A stretch of 64,000 nt of DNA, taken from positions 62,001 through 126,000 of the forward strand of contig NZ_PVLR01000012.1 of NCBI RefSeq assembly GCF_002980625.1, read 5' to 3'. The DNA is from Malikia spinosa (GTDB lineage Bacteria > Pseudomonadota > Gammaproteobacteria > Burkholderiales > Burkholderiaceae_C). Positions 18,149-27,097 of this stretch are shown here, piece after piece. Every line of letters begins with the position of its first letter. Within the stretch, counting starts at the first letter, position 1. The notes under the pieces were generated by a model. It did no database searches. It was given only the letters and a program-made list of their open reading frames with translations, and was not told the origin of the DNA. The translations under genes were made by a program, and so were the position numbers.

Positions 18149-19498
18149 ATGTTCAAGAAAATCCTGATCGCCAACCGCGGCGAGATTGCCCTGCGCGTGC
18201 AGCGCGCCTGCCGCGAGATGGGCATCAAGTCGGTGGTGGTCTATTCCGAGGCCGACCGCGAAGCCAAGTATGTCAAGCTGGCCGATGAAGCGGTCTGCAT
18301 CGGCCCGGCCGCCTCGGCACAGAGCTATCTCAGCATGCCGGCCATCATTTCGGCGGCCGAAGTCACCGACGCCGAGGCGATCCACCCGGGCTATGGCTTC
18401 CTGTCCGAGAACGCCGACTTCGCCGAGCGGGTCGAGCAAAGCGGCTTCACCTTCATCGGCCCGACCCCTGAGTCGATCCGCATCATGGGTGACAAGGTCG
18501 CGGCCAAGCAGGCCATGATCAAGGCCGGCGTGCCTTGCGTGCCGGGCTCGGAGGGCGAGCTGCCCGAAGATCCGACCGAGGTCAAGCGCATCGCCAAGAT
18601 GATCGGTTATCCGGTCATCATCAAGGCGGCCGGTGGCGGCGGCGGGCGCGGCATGCGCGTGGTGCACACCGAGGCGGCGCTGCTGCACGCGGTCCAGACC
18701 ACCAAGTCGGAAGCCGGTGCCGCGTTCAACAACCCGGCCGTCTACATGGAGAAGTTTCTCCAGAACCCGCGTCACATCGAGATCCAGGTGCTGGCTGACC
18801 AGCACCGCAACGCGGTCTACCTCGGCGAGCGCGACTGCTCGATGCAGCGTCGGCACCAGAAGGTGATCGAGGAAGCGCCGGCCCCCGGCATTGCGCGCCG
18901 CCTGATCGACAAGATCGGCGAGCGTTGCGCCGCCGCCTGCAAGAAGATCGGCTACCGTGGCGCCGGCACCTTCGAGTTCCTGTACGAGAACGGCGAGTTC
19001 TACTTCATCGAGATGAACACCCGGGTCCAGGTCGAGCATCCGGTGACCGAGGCGATCTCGGGCATCGACATCGTGCGCACCCAGATCCTGGTCGCTGCCG
19101 GCGAGAAGCTGCCGTTCACCCAGCGTCAGATCGACCTGCGCGGCCATGCGATCGAGTGCCGCATCAACGCCGAAGACCCGTACAAGTTCACCCCTTCGCC
19201 GGGCCGGGTCACGACCTGGCATATGCCGGGCGGGCCGGGCGTGCGGGTCGATTCGCATGTCTACGCCAACTACCTGGTGCCGCCGAACTATGACTCGATG
19301 ATCGGCAAGATCATCGTGCATGGCGACACCCGCGAGCAGGCGCTGGCGCGCATGCGCACGGCGCTGTCCGAGGTGGCGATCGAGGGCATCAAGACCAATA
19401 TCCCGCTGCACCGCGACCTGATGGTGGACGCCAGCTTCGAAGCCGGCGGCACCAACATCCATTACCTCGAGCACTGGCTCGAGCAGCGCAAGCGCTAA
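18149..19498 (+). CDS. accC: Biotin carboxylase subunit of acetyl-CoA carboxylase
   Basis: 449 residues, the standard AccC length. It carboxylates the biotin of AccB using ATP and bicarbonate. The N-terminal [20 protein letters not shown], the [11 protein letters not shown] block, the Gly-rich ATP-grasp loop [13 protein letters not shown] (near residues 159-171), [14 protein letters not shown] and the RINAEDP block are all present. It is cotranscribed with accB and probably prmA (4 bp gap downstream). Confidence 0.97.
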   Translation: MFKKILIANRGEIALRVQRACREMGIKSVVVYSEADREAKYVKLADEAVCIGPAASAQSYLSMPAIISAAEVTDAEAIHPGYGFLSENADFAERVEQSGFTFIGPTPESIRIMGDKVAAKQAMIKAGVPCVPGSEGELPEDPTEVKRIAKMIGYPVIIKAAGGGGGRGMRVVHTEAALLHAVQTTKSEAGAAFNNPAVYMEKFLQNPRHIEIQVLADQHRNAVYLGERDCSMQRRHQKVIEEAPAPGIARRLIDKIGERCAAACKKIGYRGAGTFEFLYENGEFYFIEMNTRVQVEHPVTEAISGIDIVRTQILVAAGEKLPFTQRQIDLRGHAIECRINAEDPYKFTPSPGRVTTWHMPGGPGVRVDSHVYANYLVPPNYDSMIGKIIVHGDTREQALARMRTALSEVAIEGIKTNIPLHRDLMVDASFEAGGTNIHYLEHWLEQRKR

Positions 19499-19502
19499 GC
19501 CG

Positions 19503-20390
19503 ATGTTCGAACTCGTATTGATGGCGCCGGAATGGCGCATCGAGGAGCTCAGCGACGCACTTGAGGCGCTCGATGCCCTGAGCGTGTCGGTCGAGGACGC
19601 CGACGCCCAGACCCCGGCCGAGCAGGCCCTGTTCGGCGAGCCCGGCATGCCGGCGCCCAAGGCCGGCTGGCAGCGCTCGCGCGTGGTTGCCCTGTTCGAG
19701 CAGGAAGCGCAGGCGCGCGAGGCGGTTGAACTGCTGGCGCCGCAGGACTTCTTCGAGGGCTGCGAGAGCGTCGGGGTGCGCCCGGTCGCCGAGCAGGACT
19801 GGGTGCGTCTGACGCAGTCGCAGTTCGCGCCGGTCGAGATCACGCCGACCTTCTGGATCGTGCCGAGCTGGCATGAGCCGCCGGCCGCCGCCGAGCAGGT
19901 GATCCGGCTCGATCCGGGCCTGGCCTTCGGCACCGGCACCCATCCGACCACGCGCATGTGCTTGCGCTGGATCGCGCAGCGCGACCTGTCGGCGCAGCGG
20001 GTGCTCGACTATGGTTGTGGTTCCGGCATCCTGGCGATCGGCGCGGCCAAGCATGGCGCGGCCGAGATCGTGGCGGTCGATATCGATCCGGCCGCGGTCG
20101 AATCGACCCAGATCAATGCCGCCAACAACCATGTGTCCTTGCTGACCGGTCTGCCGGAGGCGGCAACCGGCGTCTTCAACCTCGTGCTGGCCAATATCCT
20201 GGCGACGCCGCTCAAGATGCTGGCGCCGCTGCTGTGCGCCCATGTCCAGGCTGGCGGCCATCTGGTGCTGGCCGGCATCCTGGAGCCCCAGGCCGACGAA
20301 CTCAAGGCCGCCTACGCACCCTGGCTGGCGCTCGAGGTCACCGACAGCGAAGAGGGCTGGATCCTGATGACGGCGCGCGCCGCTGACTGA
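19503..20390 (+). CDS. prmA: Ribosomal protein L11 methyltransferase
   Basis: 295 residues. PrmA trimethylates ribosomal protein L11 using S-adenosylmethionine. The SAM-binding core shows LAFGTGTHPTT, motif I VLDYGCGSGILAIGAAKHGA, a VAVDIDPAAV acidic loop, and the NLVLANILATPL active-site block. The gene follows accC by 4 bp, the usual Burkholderiales accB-accC-prmA order. Confidence 0.96.
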   Translation: MFELVLMAPEWRIEELSDALEALDALSVSVEDADAQTPAEQALFGEPGMPAPKAGWQRSRVVALFEQEAQAREAVELLAPQDFFEGCESVGVRPVAEQDWVRLTQSQFAPVEITPTFWIVPSWHEPPAAAEQVIRLDPGLAFGTGTHPTTRMCLRWIAQRDLSAQRVLDYGCGSGILAIGAAKHGAAEIVAVDIDPAAVESTQINAANNHVSLLTGLPEAATGVFNLVLANILATPLKMLAPLLCAHVQAGGHLVLAGILEPQADELKAAYAPWLALEVTDSEEGWILMTARAAD

Positions 20391-20418
20391 TCCCGACTGA
20401 CCTGATGGGCGGCCCAGC

Positions 20419-20449
20419 AAGCCTGATCGGTGGATTTCCGGTCAGGCTT
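20419..20449. terminator. Probable bidirectional terminator after prmA
   Basis: AAGCCTGA at 20419-20426 pairs with TCAGGCTT at 20442-20449 between the convergent stops of prmA and the H1-like gene. It is followed by GTTTC on the plus strand. Confidence 0.55.
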
Positions 20450-20456
20450 GTTTCAT

Positions 20457-20729
20457 TCAGGGCCGGTTGCCGGTCGGGAAGGGCCAGGCCGCCGTCGGCG
20501 CAATACGGGTCCGGGCCGAGGGCTCGGCCGGTGGCATCGCCTTGACCGGAACGGCCTTCTTTGCCGCCGCTTTCTTGGCGGCTGTCTTCTTGGCCGCGAC
20601 CTTGCGGGCGACGACCTTCTTGGCCGGCACAGCCGGGGCCGCGCTCAGCGGCTTTGCCGCTTCGACCTGCTCTGACGCTGGCTGCGCCGCAACCTTCTTG
20701 GCCGCAGCGGCCTTCTTCGCAGTCGCCAT
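20457..20729 (-). CDS. Histone H1-like Lys/Ala-rich DNA-binding protein
   Basis: 90 residues, very rich in Ala and Lys with repeated AAKK/VAAKK-type units (about residues 38-60), like eukaryotic histone H1 tails and bacterial HctB/AlgP-type proteins. The ending AAWPFPTGNRP is characteristic of the small H1-like proteins of Burkholderiales. Such proteins bind DNA by charge and may help compact the nucleoid; no specific target is known. It is monocistronic, with AGGAG upstream of the ATG. Confidence 0.8.
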   Translation of the reverse strand: MATAKKAAAAKKVAAQPASEQVEAAKPLSAAPAVPAKKVVARKVAAKKTAAKKAAAKKAVPVKAMPPAEPSARTRIAPTAAWPFPTGNRP

Positions 20730-20971
20730 CTTGCATCTTCTCCTGAAACAACTTGCACGTTGCGCGTGAGTCCGGACGATTCCGGCTCAGCGAGTCAGCA
20801 CAATGGCTTCGGGGGACAGTGAAACCAAGGCATGGAAAGTGGACACCTTGTCCGGCACAGCCTGGCTGGCTGGGCATGACATAGGGAAATCCCACAGACA
20901 TAAACTCTGACTTTTATATTATGAAAGTGTCGCAGCGAAATGCAAGCCCTGCATGGCGTCAAGCGGGCCTT
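20730..20971. other. Intergenic region upstream of the H1-like gene
   Basis: 242 bp between the ampD stop and the H1-like start. An AT-rich stretch near 20911-20928 (TTTTATATTATGAAAG) could hold a promoter on the minus strand, giving a leader of nearly 200 nt. No gene is supportable. Confidence 0.35.
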
Positions 20972-21646
20972 TTATTGCATTGCGGCATCGCTGTCAGGCC
21001 CTTGCGCTCCGGTTTTGCCCGGATCGGCACCGGAAACGGCCAGATTCTGTTGTACAGCGGTCGCCAGCGGGAACCAGTCCTGCGGCCAGCATGTCGCCTG
21101 GCGCAGCCAGGCCCAGTCGAAGCCCGGCCCGGGATCGAGCTTGCGACCGGGGGCGATATGCTCGTGGCCGGCCACATGCATGATCGGGTAGCGCCGGGTC
21201 AGCGCCTGGCAGAGATCGGCCAGGGTGCGGTACTGGGCCGGCTCGAAGTGCAGGCCCTCCAGGCCTTCGAGCTCGATGCCGATCGAGTCGTCGTTGCAGT
21301 TCTCGCGCCCGCGCCAGCAAGAGCGCCCGGCATGCCAGGCGCGGTCGTCGCAGGAGACGAACTGCAGCAGCGCGCCGTCGCGCCGGATCAGGAAATGGCT
21401 CGAGACTTCGAGTCCGCGCAGGCCCTCAAAATAGGGATGCGCGTCCCAGTCGAGCCGGTTGCCGAACAGCTGTTCGATCTCGGGTCCGCCATACTGGCCC
21501 GGCGGCAGGCTGATCGAATGCAGCACCAGCAGGTCGATCAGCGCGCCGTTCGGGCGTGGTCCGTAGTTGGGCGAGGGGACGACCCGCGCGTGCTCCAGCC
21601 AGCCGTCGCGCCAGCCGGCCGGTTCGGTTTCCGCTTCAGCTGGCAT
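20972..21646 (-). CDS. ampD: 1,6-anhydro-N-acetylmuramyl-L-alanine amidase AmpD
   Basis: 224 residues. AmpD cleaves the peptide from anhydro-muropeptides during cell-wall recycling in the cytoplasm. Zinc ligands and catalytic residues align with known AmpD: His43 (LLVLHSISLPPGQYGG), Glu125 (SIGIELEG), His161, Lys169 and Asp171 (GHEHIAPGRKLDPGPGFDW). I chose the ATG at 21646 because AmpD proteins begin close to the PSPNYGPRP block; the frame is open upstream only within the overlapping gene. It overlaps the preceding PP0621-family gene by 11 bp. Confidence 0.93.
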   Translation of the reverse strand: MPAEAETEPAGWRDGWLEHARVVPSPNYGPRPNGALIDLLVLHSISLPPGQYGGPEIEQLFGNRLDWDAHPYFEGLRGLEVSSHFLIRRDGALLQFVSCDDRAWHAGRSCWRGRENCNDDSIGIELEGLEGLHFEPAQYRTLADLCQALTRRYPIMHVAGHEHIAPGRKLDPGPGFDWAWLRQATCWPQDWFPLATAVQQNLAVSGADPGKTGAQGPDSDAAMQ

Positions 21647-21902
21647 CGCGGGCGCTGCCTGGGCGCTGGGCGGGGCCGAGGCGCAGATGCTCGGCGCTGC
21701 AGTAAGGCCCGTCGGGGCCGGCCAGTGCGTCGCTGGCTGGCAGGTGCAGGCCGCAGTGGCGGCAGGCGACCATGGCACTGGGCTGGGCGAGTGGGCGCCG
21801 TGCTGGGGGGGGCTTGGGCGCTGGCGGCCGCTCGGCGGCGCGCCGGTTGCGCCAGATCCAGACTCCGGCCAGCACGACCATCAGTACCAGCAGGTATTTC
21901 AT
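21636..21902 (-). CDS. PP0621 family protein
   Basis: 88 residues. One N-terminal membrane segment (MKYLLVLMVVLAGVWIWRN), a Pro/Arg-rich linker, then a small Cys/His module with MVACRHCGLHLPASDAL and PYCSAEH, likely a treble-clef-like metal site (C-x2-C ... C-x3-H). This matches the PP0621 family, small proteins of unknown function regularly next to ampD in Pseudomonas and Burkholderiales. It is coupled at both ends: 4 bp overlap with the ccsA-like gene upstream and 11 bp with ampD downstream. Confidence 0.82.
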   Translation of the reverse strand: MKYLLVLMVVLAGVWIWRNRRAAERPPAPKPPPARRPLAQPSAMVACRHCGLHLPASDALAGPDGPYCSAEHLRLGPAQRPGSARDAS

Positions 21903-22696
21903 GCGCGCGCCAATATGACTTCAAGGACGAAGTGCGAGCCGACATAGCCCAGCAGCAGCAGGGTGGCGGCGGCGTAGAGCATGCGGATCGCAAACCGGCC
22001 GCGCCAGCCCTGGGTCAGGCGACCCCAGAGCAGCACGGCCAAGGCCAGCCAGGACAGCAGCGTGAACAGGGTCTTGTGGTTCCAGACCCAGCCCTGCATC
22101 AGCCCTTGCTCGCTGAACCACCAGCCGGCCAGCAGGGTCGCGCTCAGCATGGCGAACGCGGCAGCGACCAGGCGGAAGGTCAGGCGCTCGAGCGCGAGCA
22201 GGGGCAGCGTGATGTCGCCCGGATGGCCCCTGCGCATCGAGGCTTCGGCGCGCTGCGTCAGCCAGCCATGCAGCACCGCGGCGGCCAGCAGGCCATAGGA
22301 AACCAGGCCCAGCGAGCCATGCAGCGGCAGCCAGCGCGAGCCCGAGGCCAGATGGGGCGTGCCCGGAAACAGCAGCGCCAGCAGCACGGTCGCCGCGCCC
22401 AGCCCGACCAGCGAGGCGCGCGCGCGCAACTGCGGGTAGAGCCGGGTTTCGATCGCGTAGAGCGTGAAGACCAGCCAGGCCGTGAACGACAGCGCTGGCG
22501 CGAAGCCGAAGCGCATCACCCCACCGCCGAACTGGTTGGCGGCCAGCGCCAGCCCGTGCAGCAGCCAGACCATTGCCACCAGCGCGTTGAGCTTGCCGGC
22601 CGCCAGCCGGGTCGGGTGCAGTGCCAGCAGGGCATAACCCAGTGCCGCGCCCAGCGACGGGATGGTGCCCCACCAGGGGCTCGGGGATAGAATCAT
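21899..22696 (-). CDS. Cytochrome c assembly-type membrane protein (CcsA/YpjD-like)
   Basis: 265 residues with about eight hydrophobic segments, matching the YpjD/CcsA/HemX branch of the cytochrome c assembly family. LGLVSYGLLAAAVLHGWL and SWLALAVLLWGRLTQGWRG are the conserved membrane blocks. The E. coli homologue YpjD has no settled function; heme handling is inferred from the family. Start MILSPSPWW at 22696 sits 6 nt after a -10-like TAAACT, so the mRNA may be leaderless. It heads the operon ccsA-like, PP0621, ampD and is divergent from ffh. Confidence 0.82.
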   Translation of the reverse strand: MILSPSPWWGTIPSLGAALGYALLALHPTRLAAGKLNALVAMVWLLHGLALAANQFGGGVMRFGFAPALSFTAWLVFTLYAIETRLYPQLRARASLVGLGAATVLLALLFPGTPHLASGSRWLPLHGSLGLVSYGLLAAAVLHGWLTQRAEASMRRGHPGDITLPLLALERLTFRLVAAAFAMLSATLLAGWWFSEQGLMQGWVWNHKTLFTLLSWLALAVLLWGRLTQGWRGRFAIRMLYAAATLLLLGYVGSHFVLEVILARA

Positions 22697-22724
22697 GCCC
22701 AGAGTTTAACGGCCCGCGCAGCCG
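22688..22724. promoter_or_regulatory. Overlapping divergent promoters for the ccsA-like gene and ffh
   Basis: Minus strand: a TTGGCC-like -35, 16 nt spacer, TAAACT (22703-22708), then 6 nt to the ATG of the ccsA-like gene. Plus strand: TAGAAT at 22688-22693 could be the ffh -10, giving a leader of about 110 nt. Confidence 0.4.
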
Positions 22725-22808
22725 GCCAAGTCCCTTTTCGTCCCTATTCCCCCAGCCCGGGGTCGCCCTTTCGGGCGGCCGCAGCCGGCGCTCACACAGC
22801 AGCTCATC

Positions 22809-24194
22809 ATGGCCTCAGCCCTCACCGAAAAACTGTCACGATTGGTCAAGGAGGTGCGTGGCCAGGCCCGCATCACCGAAAGCAACGTCAGCGACATGCT
22901 GCGCGAGGTGCGCATGGCCCTGCTCGAGGCCGACGTCGCGCTGCCCGTGGTGCGCGATTTCATCGCGCGCGTCAAGGAAAAGGCGCTCGGCGCCGAAGTG
23001 GTCGGCTCGCTGACCCCTGGCCAGATGCTGGTCAGCGTGATCCAGCGCGAACTCTCCGCCACCATGGGCGAGGGCGTCAGCGACCTGAACCTGGCGGCGC
23101 AGCCGCCGGCCGTGATCCTGATGGCCGGCCTGCAGGGTGCCGGCAAGACCACCACCACCGCCAAGCTGGCCAAGCACCTGATCGAGCGGCGCAAGAAGAA
23201 GGTGCTGACGGTCTCGGGTGACGTCTATCGCCCGGCCGCCATCGAGCAGCTCAAGACCGTGACCAAGCAGGCCGGTGCCGAATGGTTCCCGAGCAGCCCG
23301 GAGCAAAAGCCGCTCGAGATCGCGCTTGCCGCGCTGGACTACGCGAAGAAGCATTACTTCGACGTGCTGCTGGTCGACACCGCCGGCCGGCTGGCGATCG
23401 ACGAGGCGCTGATGGCCGAGATCAAGCAGCTGCACGCGGCGCTCAATCCGGTCGAGACGCTGTTCGTGGTCGACGCGATGCAGGGCCAGGATGCGATCAA
23501 CACCGCCCGCGCCTTCAAGGAAGCGCTGCCGCTGACCGGTATCGTGCTGACCAAGCTCGACGGCGATTCGCGCGGTGGCGCCGCCCTGTCGGTGCGCGCG
23601 GTCACTGGTGCGCCGATCAAGTTCGCCGGCGTGTCCGAGAAGATCGACGGCCTCGAGGTGTTCGATGCCGAGCGCCATGCCGGTCGCGTGCTGGGCATGG
23701 GCGACATCGTGGCGCTGGTCGAGCAGGTCACCGCCGGCGTCGACATGGCGGCGGCGCAGAAGCTGGCGGCCAAGGTCAAGAGCGGCGACGGCTTCGACTT
23801 GGAGGATTTCCTCGACCAGCTGCGCCAGATGAAGAAGATGGGTGGCCTGTCCACCCTGATGGACAAGCTGCCGACCCAGATGTCGGCCAAGGCCAGCGGC
23901 GCCGACCTGGGCCGGGCCGAAACCGAGATGAAGCGCAAGGAAGGCATCATCTGCAGCATGACGCCGCAGGAGCGGCGCAAGCCCGAGCTGATCAAGGCCA
24001 CGCGCAAGCGCCGCATCGCCGCCGGTGCTGGCGTGCAGGTGCAGGAGGTCAACCGCCTGCTCAAGGAGTTCGAGCAGATGCAGGGCGTCATGAAGAAGAT
24101 GAAGGGCGGCGGCCTGATGAAGATGATGAAGAAGCTCGGCGGCATGAAGGGCCTGGGCGGCATGCCTGGCATGCCCAAGCTGCCGGGCATGTAA
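22809..24194 (+). CDS. ffh: Signal recognition particle protein Ffh
   Basis: 461 residues. Ffh binds 4.5S RNA and signal sequences on ribosomes and docks with FtsY to deliver membrane proteins. The N domain comes first, then the G domain with P-loop GLQGAGKTTTTAKLAK (about 107-122), DTAGRLAIDE, TKLDGDSRGGAALSV and GEKIDGL-like closing (here VSEKIDGLEVFD). The Met-rich M domain has the RRIAAGAGVQVQEVNRLLKEF RNA-binding helix region and a Met/Gly tail. It is on the opposite strand from the ampD operon. Confidence 0.97.
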   Translation: MASALTEKLSRLVKEVRGQARITESNVSDMLREVRMALLEADVALPVVRDFIARVKEKALGAEVVGSLTPGQMLVSVIQRELSATMGEGVSDLNLAAQPPAVILMAGLQGAGKTTTTAKLAKHLIERRKKKVLTVSGDVYRPAAIEQLKTVTKQAGAEWFPSSPEQKPLEIALAALDYAKKHYFDVLLVDTAGRLAIDEALMAEIKQLHAALNPVETLFVVDAMQGQDAINTARAFKEALPLTGIVLTKLDGDSRGGAALSVRAVTGAPIKFAGVSEKIDGLEVFDAERHAGRVLGMGDIVALVEQVTAGVDMAAAQKLAAKVKSGDGFDLEDFLDQLRQMKKMGGLSTLMDKLPTQMSAKASGADLGRAETEMKRKEGIICSMTPQERRKPELIKATRKRRIAAGAGVQVQEVNRLLKEFEQMQGVMKKMKGGGLMKMMKKLGGMKGLGGMPGMPKLPGM

Positions 24195-24222
24195 GCCGGC
24201 TGGCGCGCGCGCAGCATTGGCG

Positions 24223-24861
24223 ATGGACGGCGAGGCCCTGTTCTGGCTCGAACTGGCGCTGGCATTGCCGGCGCTGGTGGCCGCGCTCGCGCTCAAGCCC
24301 TGGCGCATGTTGCACGGCCCGTTGCTGACGCCGACGCTGGCGGCGCTGGCCTTGCTGCCCTGGTTCTGGCTGCTGCCGCAGCAGCTGCCCCAGGGCCTGC
24401 AGGTCCAGCTCTCGGGCGCCAGCCTGCTGGCCCTGATGCTGGGTTGGCCGCTGGCGGTGCCGGTGCTGGCGCTGGTGGCGCTGCAGGTCTGGGCGCTCGG
24501 TCTGCATGACGCGCAAACCGTGCTGTCGCAGTGGGTCTGGCTCGGCCTGGTTCCCGCGACGCTGGCGCTGGGCTGGGGTGCCCTGCTGCGGCGCTGGCTG
24601 CCGGCCCATCCCTTCATCTACACGCTCGGACGTGGCTTCATCGGCACCGCGCTGGCGGTGTTCGGCGCGGGCTTGTTGCAGGAGCTCGCGCAGCGCTGGC
24701 TGGTGGGCGCTAGCCTGGATGACGCGCTGGTGGCGCGCTGGCTGATGGCCTGGGGCGATGCCTTCCTGACCGGCATGTTCTGCGCGATCTTCGTGGCTTT
24801 CGCGCCGCAGTGGCTCGCGACCTGGTCCGACCAGCGCTATCTGAGCCCGCCGTCCGACTGA
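24223..24861 (+). CDS. Multi-spanning membrane protein, possibly CbiM-like ECF permease
   Basis: 212 residues with roughly six hydrophobic segments rich in Leu and Trp. Features such as the internal LMAWGDAFLTGMFCAIFVAFAP near the C-terminus resemble proteins annotated as energy-coupling-factor permeases of the CbiM type, but I do not see the His-rich N-terminus that CbiM uses for metal binding. Function is therefore open. I chose ATG 24223 over the TTG two codons earlier. It starts 28 bp after ffh and may share its transcript. Confidence 0.65.
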   Translation: MDGEALFWLELALALPALVAALALKPWRMLHGPLLTPTLAALALLPWFWLLPQQLPQGLQVQLSGASLLALMLGWPLAVPVLALVALQVWALGLHDAQTVLSQWVWLGLVPATLALGWGALLRRWLPAHPFIYTLGRGFIGTALAVFGAGLLQELAQRWLVGASLDDALVARWLMAWGDAFLTGMFCAIFVAFAPQWLATWSDQRYLSPPSD

Positions 24862-24894
24862 GTCCGACCGACTTCAGTGGCCTGCTGCCATCGG

Positions 24895-25158
24895 CTAGAG
24901 GTGGCTGTGGCGGGCCCAGGTGTCCTTGATTTCCGTGCGGTCTGGCGGGGCGCCGGTCGACTGCAGGTGCTGGCTCTGGATATTGACCAGCGCGGTCATG
25001 ACCTGGAACGGAAAGCCGCGGCGCGAACCGTCCCGCGTGTCCTGCAGCAGCTGCTCGATATAGGACACGAGGTCCTTCGTACCCCATTTTTCGTTCAGCA
25101 TCTTGCCGATATGCGGGTAGCTGGCGTTGATCGTGTCCAGGTCTGTTTGGGTTGTCAT
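24895..25158 (-). CDS. Small conserved hypothetical protein
   Basis: 87 residues, acidic/basic mixed and probably helical, with no membrane segment. The core SYPHIGKMLNEKWGTKDLVSYI followed by GFPFQVMTALVNIQSQH looks conserved rather than random, but I do not recognise a named family. AGGAGG about 10 nt before the ATG at 25158 is an excellent ribosome binding site and decides the start against an upstream in-frame ATG. It is convergent with the membrane protein gene. Confidence 0.65.
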   Translation of the reverse strand: MTTQTDLDTINASYPHIGKMLNEKWGTKDLVSYIEQLLQDTRDGSRRGFPFQVMTALVNIQSQHLQSTGAPPDRTEIKDTWARHSHL

Positions 25159-25269
25159 GACAGGTAGCCTCCTCGTGGCGTTGCGCTCCGATCTGACGTC
25201 CGATGTCAAATCACGCTTGATGCCATGCCGTAGATTGACAAAATACCAGAATTCCGGGCCGGTGGTGGA

Positions 25270-26049
25270 TTACAGCAGCGGCCGCATGCTGCGTGCAGTG
25301 TCTTGCAGCACCGGCAGCACGCGCTTGGCCGCGTCTTCGCTGCTCTCGTTCTGCATCGGCATCGTGACGCTCATCGCCGCGACCAGGTGGTCCTTGTGGT
25401 CGTACAGCGGGACGGCAATGCCGCGGTAGTTCATCTCGAGCTGCTGTTCGGAAATCGCCCAGCCCTGGCGCTGGATCTGCTGCAGCCGCCGGCACAGCTC
25501 GTCCTTGTCGACCAGGGTGTGCGAGGTGTAGGCGCGCAGTTCCTGGCGGGCCAGCCAGGGCTCGTAGACCTCGGGGCCTGACATGGCCAGTATCACCAGG
25601 CCGGCTGCGGTCACCTGGGCCTGCACGCGCGAGCCCAGCATGTAGCCGGTGTTGAGCTGGCGATGGCTGCCGCTGCGCGCGACGTAGACCAGTTCGTCCT
25701 GTTCGAGCACCCCGGCGTAGGCGATTTCGCCAGTGCCGGCCGTGACGCGCTGCAAGTAGGGCTGGACCGCGCGCGGCAGCCTGGCCGATTCGAGGTAGGC
25801 CTGGCCCAGCCGCAGCACGCGCGGTGTCAGCGAGAACAGCTTGCCATCGGTCGCGACGTAGCCCAGATGCACCAGCGTGAGCAGGTGACGGCGCGCCGCG
25901 GTGCGGGTCAGGCCGCAGCGCTGGCCGGCCTGGCTGGCGGTCAGGCGCGGGTGTTCGGCGTCGAAGGCCTCGATCACGGCCAGGCCTTTCTCGAGCCCGG
26001 CGATCCAGTCGCGGCGCTCGAGCGTGAAGAGGGCGTCTTGCTCGCTCAT
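25270..26049 (-). CDS. IclR-family regulator of the PcaR/PobR type
   Basis: 259 residues from the ATG at 26049; the much longer open frame upstream is non-conserved. An N-terminal winged helix (about 15-80; GLEKGLAVIEAFD, then the LTASQAGQRCGLTRTAARRHL helix-turn-helix) is followed by the IclR effector domain. Length and the TRTAARRHLLTL helix match the PcaR/PcaU/PobR branch, which controls protocatechuate, 4-hydroxybenzoate and quinate/shikimate genes. It is divergent from the dehydroshikimate dehydratase genes, and two direct repeats in the shared promoter match the PcaR half-site pattern. Confidence 0.88.
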   Translation of the reverse strand: MSEQDALFTLERRDWIAGLEKGLAVIEAFDAEHPRLTASQAGQRCGLTRTAARRHLLTLVHLGYVATDGKLFSLTPRVLRLGQAYLESARLPRAVQPYLQRVTAGTGEIAYAGVLEQDELVYVARSGSHRQLNTGYMLGSRVQAQVTAAGLVILAMSGPEVYEPWLARQELRAYTSHTLVDKDELCRRLQQIQRQGWAISEQQLEMNYRGIAVPLYDHKDHLVAAMSVTMPMQNESSEDAAKRVLPVLQDTARSMRPLL

Positions 26050-26070
26050 GGGACTCAAATTCCTGTTTTG

Positions 26071-26106
26071 GTTCGATAGTCGATGCTGATCGTTCGATTG
26101 TCGCTC
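26071..26106. promoter_or_regulatory. Two direct repeats resembling a PcaR/PcaU operator
   Basis: GTTCGATAGTCGATG (26071-26085) and GTTCGATTGTCGCTC (26092-26106) start 21 bp apart, two DNA turns. The pattern GTTCGATAATCGCAC is the known binding motif of Pseudomonas PcaR, recalled from the literature. They lie between the divergent iclR gene and the dehydratase genes, fitting control of both. Confidence 0.6.
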
Positions 26107-26178
26107 GTGTCGAGCGGGCCAAGATGAAAAAAAATGCCCGGACTCGCTTACAGTGCAGGCTGAATCTGGAGATATCTC

Positions 26179-27093
26179 ATGAGTGACCTTCTGCTCAAGT
26201 CGGCCAGCGAGCGCGAGCCGCTGCAAGCCTCTTTCAGCGACGCTGCCAACCCGATCGGTCTGGACGGCATCGAGTTCATCGAGTTCGCCACGGCCAAGCC
26301 GCAGGCGCTCGGCCAGGTGCTCGAGACCATGGGCTTCAAGCCGGTCGCGCGCCACCGTTCGCGCGAGGTGCTGCTGTACCGCCAGGGCGAGCTCAACATC
26401 GTGGTCAACGCGCACCTGCCGGTGGCCCAGGGCGCCAGTCGCAGCAGCGAGGCGCCGAGCATCTCGGCGATCGCGCTGCGCGTGCGCGATGCCCGCGCCG
26501 CCTACGAGTATGTGCTCGAGCGCGGCGCCTGGGAGGTCAGCACCCACCCCGAGGTGATGGAGCTCAACATTCCCGCCATCCACGGCGCGGGCGGCAGCCG
26601 GATCTACTTCGTCGATCGCTACAAGGAATTCTCGATCTACGACGTCGACTTCGTGCCGATCCCGTCGGTCGAGCAGCGCCCGGCGGCGACTGCCGGCATC
26701 CATTTCTTCGGCATCGTGCAGTACATCGGCCCGGAGCGCAGCTACGACTGGATCGAGTTCTACCGCGAGCTGATCGGTGCCGAGCTGATTCCCGACGAGC
26801 AGCGCTTCGGCATCATGCCCAAGGGCAAGCTGTTGCGCACGCCGGCGCTTGACCCGGACAAGCGCTTCATGATCCAGCTGATCGAGCCTGACGTCAACGT
26901 GCTCGACGCCGACGAGCGGCTGCAGCGCATCGGTCTGGGCGTGCCCGACGTGCCGGCTGCGGTGCAGGCACTGCGCGCGCTCGGGGTCGAGTTCGTCGAG
27001 ACGCCAGCAGCGCACAGCGGCGCGCGCGGCGCGATCAGCAAGACCTACCTCGGCTCGGTGGTGTTCGAGCTCGTGCATGACGAGAGGGCCTGA
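26179..27093 (+). CDS. HPPD-like VOC protein, equivalent to the C-terminal half of fused QuiC
   Basis: 304 residues related to the 4-hydroxyphenylpyruvate dioxygenase (VOC) fold, with DGIEFIEFAT near the start and an FELVHDE ending. HPPD needs a His-His-Glu iron triad: His175 (GIHFFGIVQYIG) and Glu297 are present, but the second His position holds Arg250 (LQRIGLG), and the stretch between the second and third ligand is shortened. This suggests a degenerate, perhaps structural, domain. In Pseudomonas-type QuiC such a domain is fused behind the dehydroshikimate dehydratase; here it is separate and encoded first. The ATG follows GGAG by 8 nt. Confidence 0.78.
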   Translation: MSDLLLKSASEREPLQASFSDAANPIGLDGIEFIEFATAKPQALGQVLETMGFKPVARHRSREVLLYRQGELNIVVNAHLPVAQGASRSSEAPSISAIALRVRDARAAYEYVLERGAWEVSTHPEVMELNIPAIHGAGGSRIYFVDRYKEFSIYDVDFVPIPSVEQRPAATAGIHFFGIVQYIGPERSYDWIEFYRELIGAELIPDEQRFGIMPKGKLLRTPALDPDKRFMIQLIEPDVNVLDADERLQRIGLGVPDVPAAVQALRALGVEFVETPAAHSGARGAISKTYLGSVVFELVHDERA

Positions 27094-27097
27094 AACC

